The notes: generated by a model from the letters alone, not told the origin. Shown: positions 1 through 8,783, numbered from the stretch's first letter. The stretch: DNA of 64,000 nucleotides from Haladaptatus sp. QDMS2 (GCF_029338295.1 NZ_CP119791.1:868001-932000); one strand, 5' to 3'. A program made the numbers and translations.

Positions 1-211
1 GTGCCGTCGTGTTCTTGATGCTGTCTGAGACCGCCTGCTCCGTCCGGTCGAGCGTGAGATAGAGCGTTCGTCTGCCAGCGGTGAGCTCGTAGAGGAAGAG
101 CTCCGCCTGACTCGCTGGGCTCGCGGTCAGGGCGACGACGCTCCCTGCCGGAATCCCGCCGCCAAGCTTCCGGTCAAGTACGTCGATTCCGGTTGGCAGC
201 CGCTTCGACAT
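1..211 (-). CDS. RecA/KaiC-like (RAD55 family, HTR-like) ATPase, 3' end outside window
   Basis: The gene starts with ATG at 211 and runs off the left edge, so only about 70 residues are visible. The N-terminus carries the KaiC/RAD55-type opening (PTGIDVLDRKLGGGIPAGS), but the expected Walker A loop is degenerate (TASPASQAE, no GKT or GKS). This is typical of a haloarchaeal group of inactive-looking RecA-fold proteins annotated as HTR-like. A role in signalling or regulation is inference. It lies 25 bases downstream of the MinD-like gene on the same strand, so the two probably share a transcript. Confidence 0.7.
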   Translation of the reverse strand, partial: MSKRLPTGIDVLDRKLGGGIPAGSVVALTASPASQAELFLYELTAGRRTLYLTLDRTEQAVSDSIKNTTA

Positions 212-236
212 ACCCGAACATACCAATTCCACCGAA

Positions 237-865
237 TTAAGTGTTCCCCAGTACTGTCCGGGAAACGAGCCGGTCGAACACCTTCGCTTTCTGGCGATTC
301 TGTGTCTCCGGCGCCGCGTCCAAATCGAGTGCGGCGAGCACGTCACACTGGAGGAGTCGGTCGATTCCGTCCGGCGTCGTCTCACAGCGCGTGAGCACTA
401 CGCCAATGGGGGGCGCGTCGAGCGCTCGGGCCATGGCGGCGGTTTTGGCGGCGTCACGGAGACTCGCCGGATTGCACGTCGAAACGAGGAGCGTTTGCGT
501 GGCGAAGCGGCGTAGCCGCCGCGTTCCCCGCACCCGCCGGACAGTCGAGAAGCGTGCATCCCGCGTCCGGCAGGCGCGAGAGCGCCCTGTTGAGGCTGTG
601 CGCCGCGCCCGGTTTGCCGGCGGGTACGATTCGGAGACGCGGGGTCCTCGGGCAGTGGATGACTCGCCGCCTGGAGGGTCGCACCTCTTTCGAGCGCTGG
701 CAGGCCGGGTTCCCGGTCTACGTCGGCGACGGCGTGGAGGTTCGGCATGGCGGTGTCAGTATCCACCGCGACGACGTCGTGGCCGTGGCGAGCGAGTGCG
801 CGAGCCAGTCCGAGCGTCGTCGTCGTCTTTCCACAGCTTCCTTTGCCTCCCGCGACGGCGAGCAT
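237..865 (-). pseudogene. MinD/ParA-like P-loop ATPase, reading frame broken twice
   Basis: ATG at 865 opens a deviant Walker A ([25 protein letters not shown] where GKGGCGKT is usual) and the family's [12 protein letters not shown] segment. The frame then changes near 643-648 ([12 protein letters not shown] and [21 protein letters not shown] lie in the next frame) and again near 495-510 ([15 protein letters not shown] onward, ending at the stop at 237). Both changes equal one extra base; the first is at a CCCC run. Once the frames are joined, the protein is a normal-length MinD-type ATPase of about 208 residues with conserved family order throughout. Either a recent pseudogene or a sequence error; I favour error because no further decay is seen. 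Confidence 0.75.
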
Positions 866-942
866 GTGCTCGTCTGGTTCCGTGTTCCTACTTGAACCTT
901 CGGCGGGTGTCGGGAGTTTCAAGAGTGCTGGCGTCAGCCTCT

Positions 943-1860
943 ATGATGATGTGGAAGGACCAGCTCGTCAGCGCGAAACAGCTGTCGCGGGCGGACATTG
1001 AGGCCGTTCTCGACCACGCGGCTGCAATCGACGACGACCCCGCAGCGTTCGCCGACCGACACACCGACAAACTCCTCGCACTGCTTTTCTACGAACCCAG
1101 TACCCGGACCCGCCTCAGCTTCGAGACGGCGATGAAGCGCCTCGGCGGCGACGTCATCGACATGGGTTCGGTCGAAGCGTCGAGCGTAAAGAAGGGTGAA
1201 ACCCTCGCGGACACGGTGCGCGTCATCGAGGGCTACGCCGACGCAATCGTGCTCCGCCACCCAAGCCAGGGGGCGGCGACGATGGCCGCGGAGTTCGTAG
1301 ACGTTCCGCTCATCAACGCGGGCGATGGGGCCGGCCAGCACCCGACCCAGACGCTCCTCGACCTCTACACCATCCGCAAGAACGTCGGGTTCGACGACCT
1401 GACCGTGGGCATCATGGGCGACCTGAAGTACGGGCGGACGGTCCACTCGCTTGCCCACGCGCTCACGCAGGTGGACGCGAGCCAGCACTTCATCAGCCCC
1501 GAGAGCCTGAAACTCCCTCGCCGGGTGCGCTACGACCTCCACGAGGCGGGCGCGAACGTCAAGGAACACACCGACCTCGCAGAGATTTTACCGAGCCTCG
1601 ACGTGCTCTACGTGACGCGCATTCAGCGCGAGCGGTTCCCCGACGAGAGCGAGTACCGGGCGGTCGCCGGGCAGTACCAAATCGACGCGGAACTCCTCGA
1701 AGCGGCCAAGGACGACTGCATCGTCATGCACCCGCTGCCTCGCGTGGACGAAATCGCCCCGGACGTAGACGAGACCGACTTTGCGAACTACTTCGAGCAG
1801 GCCCACAACGGCATCCCCGTTCGCATGGCGCTGCTCGACATGATGTTAGACCATGAGTGA
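943..1860 (+). CDS. pyrB: Aspartate carbamoyltransferase catalytic chain
   Basis: Catalyses carbamoyl phosphate + aspartate to N-carbamoylaspartate, the committed step of UMP synthesis. The 305-residue product has the carbamoyl-phosphate loop [10 protein letters not shown] at residues 50-59, HPTQTLLDL near 133 and MHPLPR near 262, all family signatures, and full length. Three ATGs in a row (943, 946, 949) leave the exact start open. The open frame extends far upstream, but that part is the antisense of the MinD-like gene. It overlaps pyrI by 8 bases, so the two subunits are co-translated. Confidence 0.96.
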   Translation: MMMWKDQLVSAKQLSRADIEAVLDHAAAIDDDPAAFADRHTDKLLALLFYEPSTRTRLSFETAMKRLGGDVIDMGSVEASSVKKGETLADTVRVIEGYADAIVLRHPSQGAATMAAEFVDVPLINAGDGAGQHPTQTLLDLYTIRKNVGFDDLTVGIMGDLKYGRTVHSLAHALTQVDASQHFISPESLKLPRRVRYDLHEAGANVKEHTDLAEILPSLDVLYVTRIQRERFPDESEYRAVAGQYQIDAELLEAAKDDCIVMHPLPRVDEIAPDVDETDFANYFEQAHNGIPVRMALLDMMLDHE

Positions 1861-2314
1861 ACACGAACTTCGCGTCAGCAAAATCAAAAGCGGCACCGTC
1901 ATCGACCACATCCCCGGTGGACAGGCGCTCAACGTGCTCGCCATCCTCGGCATCGACGGCTCGACGGGCGAGGCCGTGAGCGTCGGGATGAACGTTCCGT
2001 CAGACCGCCTCGGCCGCAAGGACATCGTGAAGGTCGAGAGTCGGGAACTCAGTCAGGAAGAAGTGGACGTCATCTCGCTCATCGCACCGATGGCGAGCAT
2101 CAACATCATCCGCGACTACGAGGTCGAACGCAAACACCGCGTCGAGCGACCGGGGTCCGTCGAGGGCGTCCTCGAATGCCCGAACCCATCGTGTATCACC
2201 AACGAGCGCGAACCCGTCAAGACCCGGTTTACCGTCCTCGACGACGCAGTTCGCTGTAATTACTGCGAAACCATCGTGCGGGACAATATCGCGTCCCACA
2301 TCGCGAGCGAGTAA
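1853..2314 (+). CDS. pyrI: Aspartate carbamoyltransferase regulatory chain
   Basis: Non-catalytic, zinc-binding allosteric subunit that assembles with PyrB; in characterised homologues it binds nucleotide effectors. The 153-residue product has the N-terminal allosteric domain ([16 protein letters not shown]) and four zinc cysteines at 109, 114, 135 and 138 (CPNPSC and CNYC), matching the known spacing. The start overlaps the end of pyrB by 8 bases. All four zinc ligands are present, so a normal holoenzyme is expected. Confidence 0.96.
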   Translation: MSEHELRVSKIKSGTVIDHIPGGQALNVLAILGIDGSTGEAVSVGMNVPSDRLGRKDIVKVESRELSQEEVDVISLIAPMASINIIRDYEVERKHRVERPGSVEGVLECPNPSCITNEREPVKTRFTVLDDAVRCNYCETIVRDNIASHIASE

Positions 2315-2370
2315 CCTCGTCCGCGGCGAGCACGCGCCCGGTTCAGGCGGATTCGTCCGACGCCCGAACT

Positions 2371-2380
2371 ATTTTATTCT
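2371..2380 (+). promoter_or_regulatory. TATA box of the 24-residue membrane peptide gene
   Basis: The sequence ATTTTATTCT is centred about 25 bases before the ATG at 2400. This is the spacing expected for a haloarchaeal leaderless transcript and supports the tiny gene as real. Confidence 0.6.
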
Positions 2381-2399
2381 GCGTTTGCGAACATTAGGT

Positions 2400-2474
2400 A
2401 TGGCTCGAAAAGTCAAGTTCCTGTTCGCCCTGCTCGCCGTCGCACTGCTCTTCAAGGTCGTCCTGAAGAAGTAA
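2400..2474 (+). CDS. 24-residue single-span membrane peptide
   Basis: ATG at 2400 starts a 24-codon reading frame ending in TAA at 2474. The peptide has a basic N-terminus (MARKVK), a hydrophobic core of about 15 residues (FLFALLAVALLFKVV) and a basic tail (LKK), which is a minimal transmembrane helix. A well-placed TATA box lies about 25 bases upstream, and the codons use G/C at the third position like the neighbouring genes. It lies between pyrI and the following unknown gene. Function unknown; a micro-protein acting in or on the membrane is inference. Confidence 0.6.
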   Translation: MARKVKFLFALLAVALLFKVVLKK

Positions 2475-2524
2475 CCACCCGCCGTTTTCGAATCACTTAC
2501 CCCTGTACCCGACTACCTCTCGGT

Positions 2525-3349
2525 ATGTTCGGCGTCGTCACACGAAACGCATCGGAGGTCGACATCCCCGAGTTCGACCGCGCATTCTACGAGGTCAAAG
2601 ACGTGACCGGGCGGGCCGCCGCGCCGCTGGCAAACGCCATCAACATGGTGTCCTGTTTCGGCGACAACGCCGCCGCGAACGGCAACCCGGACCTCGTTCC
2701 GATTAACGAGGAGGGCGACCTCGCCACCCGGGACCAGCCGTACTTCGACTGGGCGTACATCTGCCCGACAAACGAGAAGTATCGGGCTGGTCTTCTCGAA
2801 ATCATCGACGACTGCGTCGAGGAAAACGAGGACGTCCGCCTGGACGACGTGGGCTTCCCGCGAGAGGGCTACTGCCACTGCGAGCGGTGCAACCGCCTGT
2901 TCGCAGAAAGCGACTACGAGGACAGAAACGAGTGGCGTGCATCCGTGATAACGGAGTTCGTCGCGGAGGCCACCGAGCGAATTCCGGGCAAGGTGTACCT
3001 CACGCTCTATCCCGACCCGTATCCGGGCCACCTCTATCGCCGGGCGGGGCTCGACGTGGAAGCGCTCGCAGAACATGTAGACGAGTTCGTTGTCCCGCTC
3101 TACGACATGGCCTACTCGACGACCTACTGGCTCGAAATCATCGTGACGGGCTTTCTCGACCTCCTCGCGACGCCCTTCAGCGTCGAACTCTACGCGGTGG
3201 ACGTGGACATCGACAACCTGATTCACGCGACGGACGTGGCCGACGCCTACGCCAACAACGTCTACTTCGGGTACGACGCCTCGAACGCGACGGCGGCACT
3301 CAGGCGGATGAAAGCAGAGGACAGAGAGGGCGTCTCACACGGACAGTGA
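2525..3349 (+). CDS. Conserved haloarchaeal protein of unknown function, possibly TIM-barrel
   Basis: The 274-residue acidic protein has no signal peptide or membrane span. A cysteine cluster (GYCHCERC, residues 117, 119 and 122) sits after the DDVGFPRE segment, and alternating strands and helices such as KVYLTLYPDP and EFVVPLYDMAYS resemble glycoside-hydrolase-like TIM barrels. That fold assignment is inference; I do not recognise a named family or catalytic pair with certainty. The cysteines could hold a metal. The 3' end overlaps the convergent Nudix gene by 15 bases. Confidence 0.75.
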   Translation: MFGVVTRNASEVDIPEFDRAFYEVKDVTGRAAAPLANAINMVSCFGDNAAANGNPDLVPINEEGDLATRDQPYFDWAYICPTNEKYRAGLLEIIDDCVEENEDVRLDDVGFPREGYCHCERCNRLFAESDYEDRNEWRASVITEFVAEATERIPGKVYLTLYPDPYPGHLYRRAGLDVEALAEHVDEFVVPLYDMAYSTTYWLEIIVTGFLDLLATPFSVELYAVDVDIDNLIHATDVADAYANNVYFGYDASNATAALRRMKAEDREGVSHGQ

Positions 3350-3898
3350 ACGCTCGCGCCAGGAGACTAACTCCTCCCGGTCGCGGGTATCGGTTGGAAT
3401 CGCGTCGAACCACTTCACATCCGAGATTTCGTCGTCTGGGTCACACACCTCGGGGTTCGTCGTCTCCGCCCGCGCTGCGAACACCGGGAGGACGCCCCAC
3501 GTCTCGTAGCCTCCACAGCGCACCGTGATTTTCGTGACGAGTGCAATCCCGTCGTAGGTCGCTTCGACGCCCGCTTCTTCTGCGAGTTCGCGTCGTGCGG
3601 CTTCGAGAAACGATTCGCCGGGGTCGATTTCGCCGCCCGGGAGCACCCACAGGTCGACGCCCTCGTGGCGACAGAGCAGGAGCTTCCCACAGGGTTGGTA
3701 CACGATGGTGTGTGCGCCGTACGGGGCGCCACACCGGGCGATGCGCGTCGCGAGCGTTCGAAATCGGTCGCGGGACACAGTCCGGGTGCGAGCGTGCTCG
3801 ATGTACCCGTCGTACGCGTCGGTCAGGCGGTGATAGGCCTGTGCCGCTCGCTGGTTTGCGTTCGACGAGAGAAACCAGAGGTCGTCGACGCGACTCAT
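3335..3898 (-). CDS. Nudix hydrolase
   Basis: Nudix enzymes hydrolyse nucleoside diphosphates linked to another moiety, using Mg2+ or Mn2+. The complete Nudix box GX5EX7REUXEEXGU is at residues 88-111 (GGEIDPGE, then RELAEEAG). An N-terminal extension of about 60 residues (MSRVDDLWFLSSNANQRA) precedes the fold and is seen in haloarchaeal members. The substrate cannot be told from sequence. A TATA-like GCTTTATACC (minus strand of 3997-4006) would give a leader of roughly 75 bases, long for this organism. Convergent with the gene ending at 3349. Confidence 0.9.
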   Translation of the reverse strand: MSRVDDLWFLSSNANQRAAQAYHRLTDAYDGYIEHARTRTVSRDRFRTLATRIARCGAPYGAHTIVYQPCGKLLLCRHEGVDLWVLPGGEIDPGESFLEAARRELAEEAGVEATYDGIALVTKITVRCGGYETWGVLPVFAARAETTNPEVCDPDDEISDVKWFDAIPTDTRDREELVSWRERSLSV

Positions 3899-4014
3899 GG
3901 CTTCCCGCGACCCAGCCGACCAGCAGTAACCGCGAGAGACACCGCACAGCAGAGACGAATCGTGTCAGTCATTGCTCTGTATTCGAGTGGCCACCGGTAT
4001 AAAGCTTCGAGAGC

Positions 4015-4683
4015 CTACGGGAGGTAACTGCGACACTGCGTCGCGACTTCTGGCAGACGCAGTTGATAGGAGTCGGCGAAGGTTACGAGCACCTGTTGTT
4101 TGTCCGCGACAGGAAGCCGTAACAGCGTCAGTTCGTCGTATCCCTGGACGGTGTAATTGAGGTCACCGACGGTTTCTGTGGCTGGTTCGCGTTCGTCGGT
4201 GAGAACTTCGTTTGCCACTTCCGTGATGGTCTCTGTCGGTTGCCCGTTCGTGTATTCCTCCAGCACTGCAGGCGTGTGTGAGTAGACGGAGACGCCGTCC
4301 TGGGTGTAGGCGACGACCCCGCGCAACTCGTCGTCGACGTTCGTGAGCAGATACTCGAGGAGGTCGTGGTAGGGGAACCCGGCTGCATCGACGAACTCGA
4401 ACGAGATGTCCTGGTTCTTGCGGTACACCTCCCAGATTATCTCTTTTCCGTCCCCAGTGAGGCCGTAGAGTCGCCCCTTCTGGGTTTCCTCCGGGACCAA
4501 CAGGGTTACGAGGTTATTTTCCCGCAGTTCGGCAATGCTGCGCGAGATGTGGGGAAGCGGTCTGTCTGTGGAGTCAGAAATCTCTGATGGAAGCGCCGGG
4601 CCTTTTTCAAAGAGGTGATATAACACTTCCGTTCGATGTGTCGAACTCACGACAAACTGTACGCTTTCCCAGTGTTCACTCAC
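4015..4683 (-). CDS. Winged-helix transcriptional regulator with C-terminal sensor-like domain
   Basis: The 222-residue protein begins with a winged helix (residues 1-75: STHRTEVLYHLFEKGPALPSE, then ISRSIAELRENNLV), as in haloarchaeal ArsR/MarR-like regulators. The C-terminal two thirds (VVAYTQDGVSVYSHTPAV, then LTLLRLPVADKQQVLVTF) looks like a small alpha/beta ligand domain. It is transcribed alone; TATA motif GGTTATAAAC (minus strand of 4725-4734) is 46 bases before the ATG. Target genes are unknown. The next gene on the opposite strand, at 4958, is a candidate only by position. Confidence 0.85.
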   Translation of the reverse strand: MSEHWESVQFVVSSTHRTEVLYHLFEKGPALPSEISDSTDRPLPHISRSIAELRENNLVTLLVPEETQKGRLYGLTGDGKEIIWEVYRKNQDISFEFVDAAGFPYHDLLEYLLTNVDDELRGVVAYTQDGVSVYSHTPAVLEEYTNGQPTETITEVANEVLTDEREPATETVGDLNYTVQGYDELTLLRLPVADKQQVLVTFADSYQLRLPEVATQCRSYLP

Positions 4684-4957
4684 TATGAATTCCTCATTAC
4701 AACCTGGGAGTTGGGTCCGCCGATGTTTATAACCTTGGTCGACGCTGTCCGATTCACCCGCCGTTGGCGATTTATTATGAATTAGTTACAGCAAATAGTA
4801 AGAATACAGATAACTACCGTGGATTGTGGAGTTAGTGGCTCCTGACAGGATTCGGTGGCGCTGGTGAGTCACCGCAACTGGACGGACCGCATCGCGCCGT
4901 GGGTCGAAAACTGACTGGAACCACGACATTTTTACGCCGCTCAGTTCTAAACCGGCT

Positions 4958-5140
4958 ATGAGTTTCGACGAAGGTGACCAAGTCATCCTGCACGACAAGC
5001 ACAGCGAATTCGACGGCCAGTCCGGCACCATCAGCCAGGTCGTAGAGAACATGTTCGGTGGCGCGACGTACACCGTGATGTTCGACGAGGGGCAGGAACA
5101 GGGAATCGCAGAGGATTCCCTCGAAGCACTCGAAGAGTAA
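4958..5140 (+). CDS. Small SH3/KOW-like acidic protein
   Basis: The 60-residue protein opens MSFDEGDQVILHDKHSEFDG and continues as short beta strands (SGTISQVVE, ATYTVMFDEGQEQG), a pattern like small SH3-type or KOW-like barrels. The family is common in haloarchaea; no enzymatic residue is evident. It precedes the RNA-binding protein gene by 55 bases on the same strand, so a shared role in RNA or ribosome biology is possible but unproven. Confidence 0.75.
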   Translation: MSFDEGDQVILHDKHSEFDGQSGTISQVVENMFGGATYTVMFDEGQEQGIAEDSLEALEE

Positions 5141-5195
5141 GACCTTCTGGCGACGAGTACGACGCTTTTTACCGACGCGGGGCCAACGCTCGGCC

Positions 5196-5612
5196 ATGTC
5201 GAAGGTTCCGTTTCACTACATCGACCTCCGGACGTTTTGCTACGCGACGGAGGACGAAAAGCGCGTGACAGATGCCCTCCAATCGTTTCTCCCCGCGGAG
5301 TTCGAACTCGAACGAATGGAGACGAAGGGCCACCACGGCGACCGAATCGTCATCCTCTCGGCTCGCGTCGAGAACGCAGACGACGTTCGCGTCGTCTTAG
5401 ACCGGCTTGCCACGCTCGAAAACTTAGACCAGGTTCGCGTTGAAATCGACCAACGCGTAGACGACAACTGCTCGTTTTTCATCCATCTCGACAAGCAGGC
5501 GGCGTTCAAGGGCGTCACCAAACTTGGCGAGGGCATCTCGCTTCGTGGAAAGGTCGAAGCCTACCCGGCGAAAAAGGAGAAAGCAGTCGAAATCATCCGC
5601 GAAGCAATCTAA
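5196..5612 (+). CDS. RNA-binding protein, COG1325 (exosome-associated) family
   Basis: The 138-residue product (MSKVPFHYIDLRTFCYATED at the start) belongs to the archaeal COG1325 family, which is encoded next to RNase P and exosome genes. Here it stands upstream of rnp3-rnp2-psmA, fitting that context. The fold alternates strands and helices over the full length, with a cationic end (GKVEAYPAKKEKAVEII). Biochemical activity of the family is not well defined; participation in RNA processing is inferred from conserved neighbourhood. Confidence 0.88.
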   Translation: MSKVPFHYIDLRTFCYATEDEKRVTDALQSFLPAEFELERMETKGHHGDRIVILSARVENADDVRVVLDRLATLENLDQVRVEIDQRVDDNCSFFIHLDKQAAFKGVTKLGEGISLRGKVEAYPAKKEKAVEIIREAI

Positions 5613-5694
5613 CCGGGGCAGAAACGTGGCCCATGTTACCTAGTAACAATGCTTATGGGGATGGCCCGTGTCGATTGGAAAGAGGCATCATCGA

Positions 5695-5844
5695 ATGCAA
5701 GCCTGTCCGTACTGTAATTCTGAGTTGAGCGGAACCGGGAGCCGAACATCGACGCGAACGGGTGGCGGGCGAAAGACGACCGGATCCGAGTTGGTTTCCT
5801 GTCCGGACTGCGGCGGGGTTATCGACGGCTTTTCGTCTCACTGA
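5695..5844 (+). CDS. 49-residue CPxC zinc-ribbon micro-protein
   Basis: ATG at 5695 opens a 49-codon frame to TGA at 5844. The product has two paired-cysteine knuckles: CPYC at residues 4-7 and CPDC at 36-39 (followed by GG), separated by a Ser/Thr/Gly/Arg-rich loop. That is a compact zinc ribbon of the CPxCG type, abundant in haloarchaea and implicated in regulation in a few studied cases. It sits between the COG1325 gene and rnp3 inside the RNase P cluster. A link to RNA processing is inference. Confidence 0.8.
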   Translation: MQACPYCNSELSGTGSRTSTRTGGGRKTTGSELVSCPDCGGVIDGFSSH

Positions 5845-5914
5845 CGCGGCCGCCGGGTCGCTCCTTTTATTCGCCGTGGCACGAAACCCGTGAGTGACAG
5901 CGCCAGAGGCTTAC

Positions 5915-6622
5915 ATGTACGAAGCAGTTCACGCACACCCCGACGGCGACAGCACGGTCGCCAGATTCGCCACCACGGCAGCGACGTACGGCTACGACGG
6001 CATCGTCGTTCGTAATCACGGCGACGCAGACGTCACGTTCGACGCACCTGCCCTGAGCGAAGCGACCGGCATCGACGTCGTCGAGGCAATCGAAATTCGC
6101 GCCGACAACCCCGCACAGGCGAGCGGTCACGTCGGGAACTACCGCCCGAAGAAGACGCTGCTCGTCGTCCACGGTGGGTCGACGAAGGTGAACCGCTTCG
6201 CGTGCGAGCAAGAGCGCGTGGACGTCCTCGCCCACCCGATGGCCGGGCGCGGCGACGTGAACCACGTCCTCGCGAAAGCGGCCGCCCGAAACAACGTCCG
6301 TCTCGAATTCAACTTTGGCGACGTGCTTCGCCGCCACGGCGGCCCCCGCGTGCAGGCGCTCCAGAATCTCAGAAAACTGCGCGAACTCGTCGAGTACTAC
6401 GACGCCCCGTTCGTCGTGAGCGGTGACCCGCACACCCACCTCGAACTCCGCGCTCCCCGCGAACTCGTCGCACTCGGGGAGGCGATTGGCTTCTCGCGCG
6501 ACCAGGTCGAACGCGGTCTCACGGAGTGGGGGGAGATTGTGGCGCACAATCGCGAGGTCCAGCGTGCGGACTTCATCGAACCCGGCGTCCGCCGCGGGCG
6601 CTACGAGGAGGTCTCAGAATGA
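5915..6622 (+). CDS. rnp3: Ribonuclease P protein component 3 (Rpp30)
   Basis: Protein subunit of RNase P, which trims 5' leaders from pre-tRNA; it pairs with Pop5 (Rnp2), encoded immediately downstream. The 235-residue PHP-like barrel shows YEAVHAHPDG at the start, DVLAHPMAG in the middle and the FVVSGDPHTHLELRAPREL segment. I chose ATG 5915 because homologues begin MYEAVHA; a GTG at 5894 in the same frame adds 7 residues and lies about 27 bases after a TTTTAT box (5864-5869), so a leaderless GTG start is possible. It overlaps rnp2 by 4 bases. Confidence 0.93.
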   Translation: MYEAVHAHPDGDSTVARFATTAATYGYDGIVVRNHGDADVTFDAPALSEATGIDVVEAIEIRADNPAQASGHVGNYRPKKTLLVVHGGSTKVNRFACEQERVDVLAHPMAGRGDVNHVLAKAAARNNVRLEFNFGDVLRRHGGPRVQALQNLRKLRELVEYYDAPFVVSGDPHTHLELRAPRELVALGEAIGFSRDQVERGLTEWGEIVAHNREVQRADFIEPGVRRGRYEEVSE

Positions 6623-7098
6623 AGCACTTGCCAAAGCACATCCGCCCCCGGTGGCGCTACCTCGCCGTCCACCTCGAAACGTGGCCGGATGCGCGTCTCG
6701 ACCGGGGGACGTTCCAGCGTCACGTCTGGTACGCCGCCCAGAACCTCCACGGCGACCCCGGCGGGGCGGACCTGGACATGAAGGTGATTCGCTTTGCGTT
6801 CGACGACGGAATCGGCCACGCCATCGTCAGGACACGCCGCGGGGAGGAGGACCGTGCCCGAGCGGCGCTTGCGTGCCTCCACGAAATCGATGGCGAATCG
6901 GTGGGCGTACGCGTCGCCGGAATCAGTGGGACGGTGCGTGCTTGTGAAGAAAAGTATATAGGTCGCCGAAGGGTAAAACCGACACAGAGAAAAGTCGTCT
7001 TCGCAGGCGCAGACGCAACCGCCGTCGAACGGGGTTCCCGGGTCGACGTGCGGTTAGATGGCGCGTTTGTTGGGGCGACAGAACTCGATCTCGAGTGA
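6619..7098 (+). CDS. rnp2: Ribonuclease P protein component 2 (Pop5)
   Basis: Partner of Rpp30 in archaeal RNase P. The 159-residue product begins MKHLPKHIRPRWRYLAVHLE, the typical Pop5 opening, and carries the RNP-like alpha/beta fold (DMKVIRFAFDDGIGHAIVRTRR, in part). The ATG overlaps the TGA of rnp3 (ATGA), so the two are translationally coupled. Inside the coding region at 6951-6960 lies an unusually AT-rich AGTATATAGG that would serve as a TATA box for a transcript containing psmA. Confidence 0.9.
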   Translation: MKHLPKHIRPRWRYLAVHLETWPDARLDRGTFQRHVWYAAQNLHGDPGGADLDMKVIRFAFDDGIGHAIVRTRRGEEDRARAALACLHEIDGESVGVRVAGISGTVRACEEKYIGRRRVKPTQRKVVFAGADATAVERGSRVDVRLDGAFVGATELDLE

Positions 7099-7104
7099 TA
7101 CTAC

Positions 7105-7851
7105 ATGCAGGGACAAGCCCAACAGCAGGCATACGACCGCGGAATTACGATTTTCTCCCCGGACGGACGCCTCTACCAGGTCGAGTACGCCCGTGAGGCG
7201 GTCAAGCGAGGGACGGCGAGCATCGGTGTCCGGACGACGGACGGCATCGTGCTCGCAGTCGACAAGCGCATTCGCTCGCCGCTCATGGAGCGCACTAGCG
7301 TCGAAAAGATTCACAAGGCCGACGACCACATCGGCATCGCGAGCGCCGGGCACGTCGCAGACGCTCGCCAGCTCATCGACTTCGCCCGCCGCCAGGCGCA
7401 GATTAACCAACTGCGCTACGGCGAGCCAATCGGCGTCGAGACGCTGACGAAGGAAGTCACCGACCACATCCAGCAGTACACGCAGGTCGGTGGCGCACGC
7501 CCGTTCGGCGTCGCGCTCATCATCGGCGGCATCGAGAACGGCCGCCCACGTCTCTACGAGACGGACCCCTCCGGCACGCCGTACGAGTGGAAAGCCCTCG
7601 CCGTCGGCGCAGACCGCGGCGAGATTCAGGACTTCCTCGAAGCGAACTACGCAGATGACATGGACTTAGACGCCGGCGTCGGTCTCGCGCTTCGCGCACT
7701 CGCACAGGTCAACGACGGCAAACTCCGTCCAGAGGGTATCGGTGTCGCCACCATCTCCCTCGACGAGGACTTCGCCGAACTCGACGACGAGTCGGTCGAA
7801 TCCTACCTGACCGAACTCGACCTCCTCGACACCTCCACCGACGAGGAATAA
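7105..7851 (+). CDS. psmA: Proteasome subunit alpha
   Basis: Structural outer-ring subunit of the 20S proteasome; it gates entry and docks regulatory ATPases. The 248-residue protein has the alpha-type signature [20 protein letters not shown] near residue 10 and the gate-opening N-terminal extension (MQGQAQQQA). It has no active-site threonine, as expected for alpha. It starts 6 bases after rnp2, so it is in the RNase P operon, with a possible extra promoter inside rnp2. A Cdc48 ATPase candidate partner is encoded at 42568-44682. Confidence 0.96.
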   Translation: MQGQAQQQAYDRGITIFSPDGRLYQVEYAREAVKRGTASIGVRTTDGIVLAVDKRIRSPLMERTSVEKIHKADDHIGIASAGHVADARQLIDFARRQAQINQLRYGEPIGVETLTKEVTDHIQQYTQVGGARPFGVALIIGGIENGRPRLYETDPSGTPYEWKALAVGADRGEIQDFLEANYADDMDLDAGVGLALRALAQVNDGKLRPEGIGVATISLDEDFAELDDESVESYLTELDLLDTSTDEE

Positions 7852-7957
7852 CCCCGTCTCGTTCTTTTCTGGCTCGCTTCCCGGAGCCACTGCTCTCGGC
7901 CAATTTTCACCCCGAATGAGGACAACACCCTTTACCCGTGCTGTACTATATTGCACC

Positions 7958-8683
7958 ATGATTTCACTTGACGAGGCCGTCACCGCTCGGCTCGAATCGC
8001 ACGGTGCTCGATTCGAAGTTCTCGTAGACCCAGACGCCGCCCTCGCTATCAAACGCGACGAATTCAAGGGTGACCTGGAAGACGTCATCGCCGCAGACGA
8101 CGTGTTCGAGGACGCCTCCCGAGGCGACCGACCGGCAGAAGAGGACCTCGAGAAGGCCTTCGGGACGACAGACCCGATGGAAATCATCCCCGAGGTCATC
8201 AAACGCGGTGAGATACAGATTACCGCAGAGCAGCGCCGGGAGATGCAAGAACAGAAGCGCAAACAGCTCATCGCGACCATCGCCCGCAACGCCATCAACC
8301 CGCAGATGGACGACGCCCCCCACCCGCCAGACCGCATCGAGAAGGCCTTGGAGCAGGCGGGATTCAAGGTCGACCCGATGGAGCGCGTCGAAAACCAGGT
8401 CGAAGACGCCCTAGAGGCGCTGCGCCCAGTCATCCCGATTCGCTTCGACACGGTCACCATCGCGGCGAAGATTCCGGCCCAGTACGCAGGCAGCGCACAG
8501 GCTCGCATCCGGAAGTTCGGCGACTTAGACCGCGAGGAGTGGCAAAACGACGGCTCGTGGGTCGGCGTCCTGACCTTCCCTGCAGGGTTGCAAAACGACT
8601 TCTACAGCCTGGTAAACGAACTGTCGAGCGGGGAAGCAGAGACCCAGATAATAAAGGACGAAGACGACATAAAAACGCGGTAG
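7958..8683 (+). CDS. Ribosome assembly factor SBDS
   Basis: Archaeal orthologue of the Shwachman-Bodian-Diamond protein, which helps release anti-association factor 6 from the large ribosomal subunit. The 241-residue protein has the N-terminal domain ([18 protein letters not shown]), the [11 protein letters not shown]-type linker region seen here as [17 protein letters not shown], the three-helix middle with NAINPQ, and the C-terminal domain ([13 protein letters not shown]). Start ATG 7958 lies about 26 bases after CTTTACC (7930-7936), a likely TATA box. The three-domain length is normal. Confidence 0.94.
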   Translation: MISLDEAVTARLESHGARFEVLVDPDAALAIKRDEFKGDLEDVIAADDVFEDASRGDRPAEEDLEKAFGTTDPMEIIPEVIKRGEIQITAEQRREMQEQKRKQLIATIARNAINPQMDDAPHPPDRIEKALEQAGFKVDPMERVENQVEDALEALRPVIPIRFDTVTIAAKIPAQYAGSAQARIRKFGDLDREEWQNDGSWVGVLTFPAGLQNDFYSLVNELSSGEAETQIIKDEDDIKTR

Positions 8684-8751
8684 CGAGAGCGACCTGAAAC
8701 ACGGAGCCGAAAGGAGCCTGAAAACGACAGACAGGGTCGCCTCGGCAATCG

Positions 8752-8760
8752 CCTTTTTAC
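8752..8760 (+). promoter_or_regulatory. TATA box of the mscS-family gene
   Basis: CCTTTTTAC is centred about 28 bases before the ATG at 8784, giving an essentially leaderless message. Confidence 0.5.
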
Positions 8761-8783
8761 AGCCTGACTGCTGAGTCTGTGAC

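Noticed and set aside
241-942. Upstream extension of the pyrB frame
   Set aside because: It is antisense to the MinD-like gene; PyrB homologues begin close to 943.
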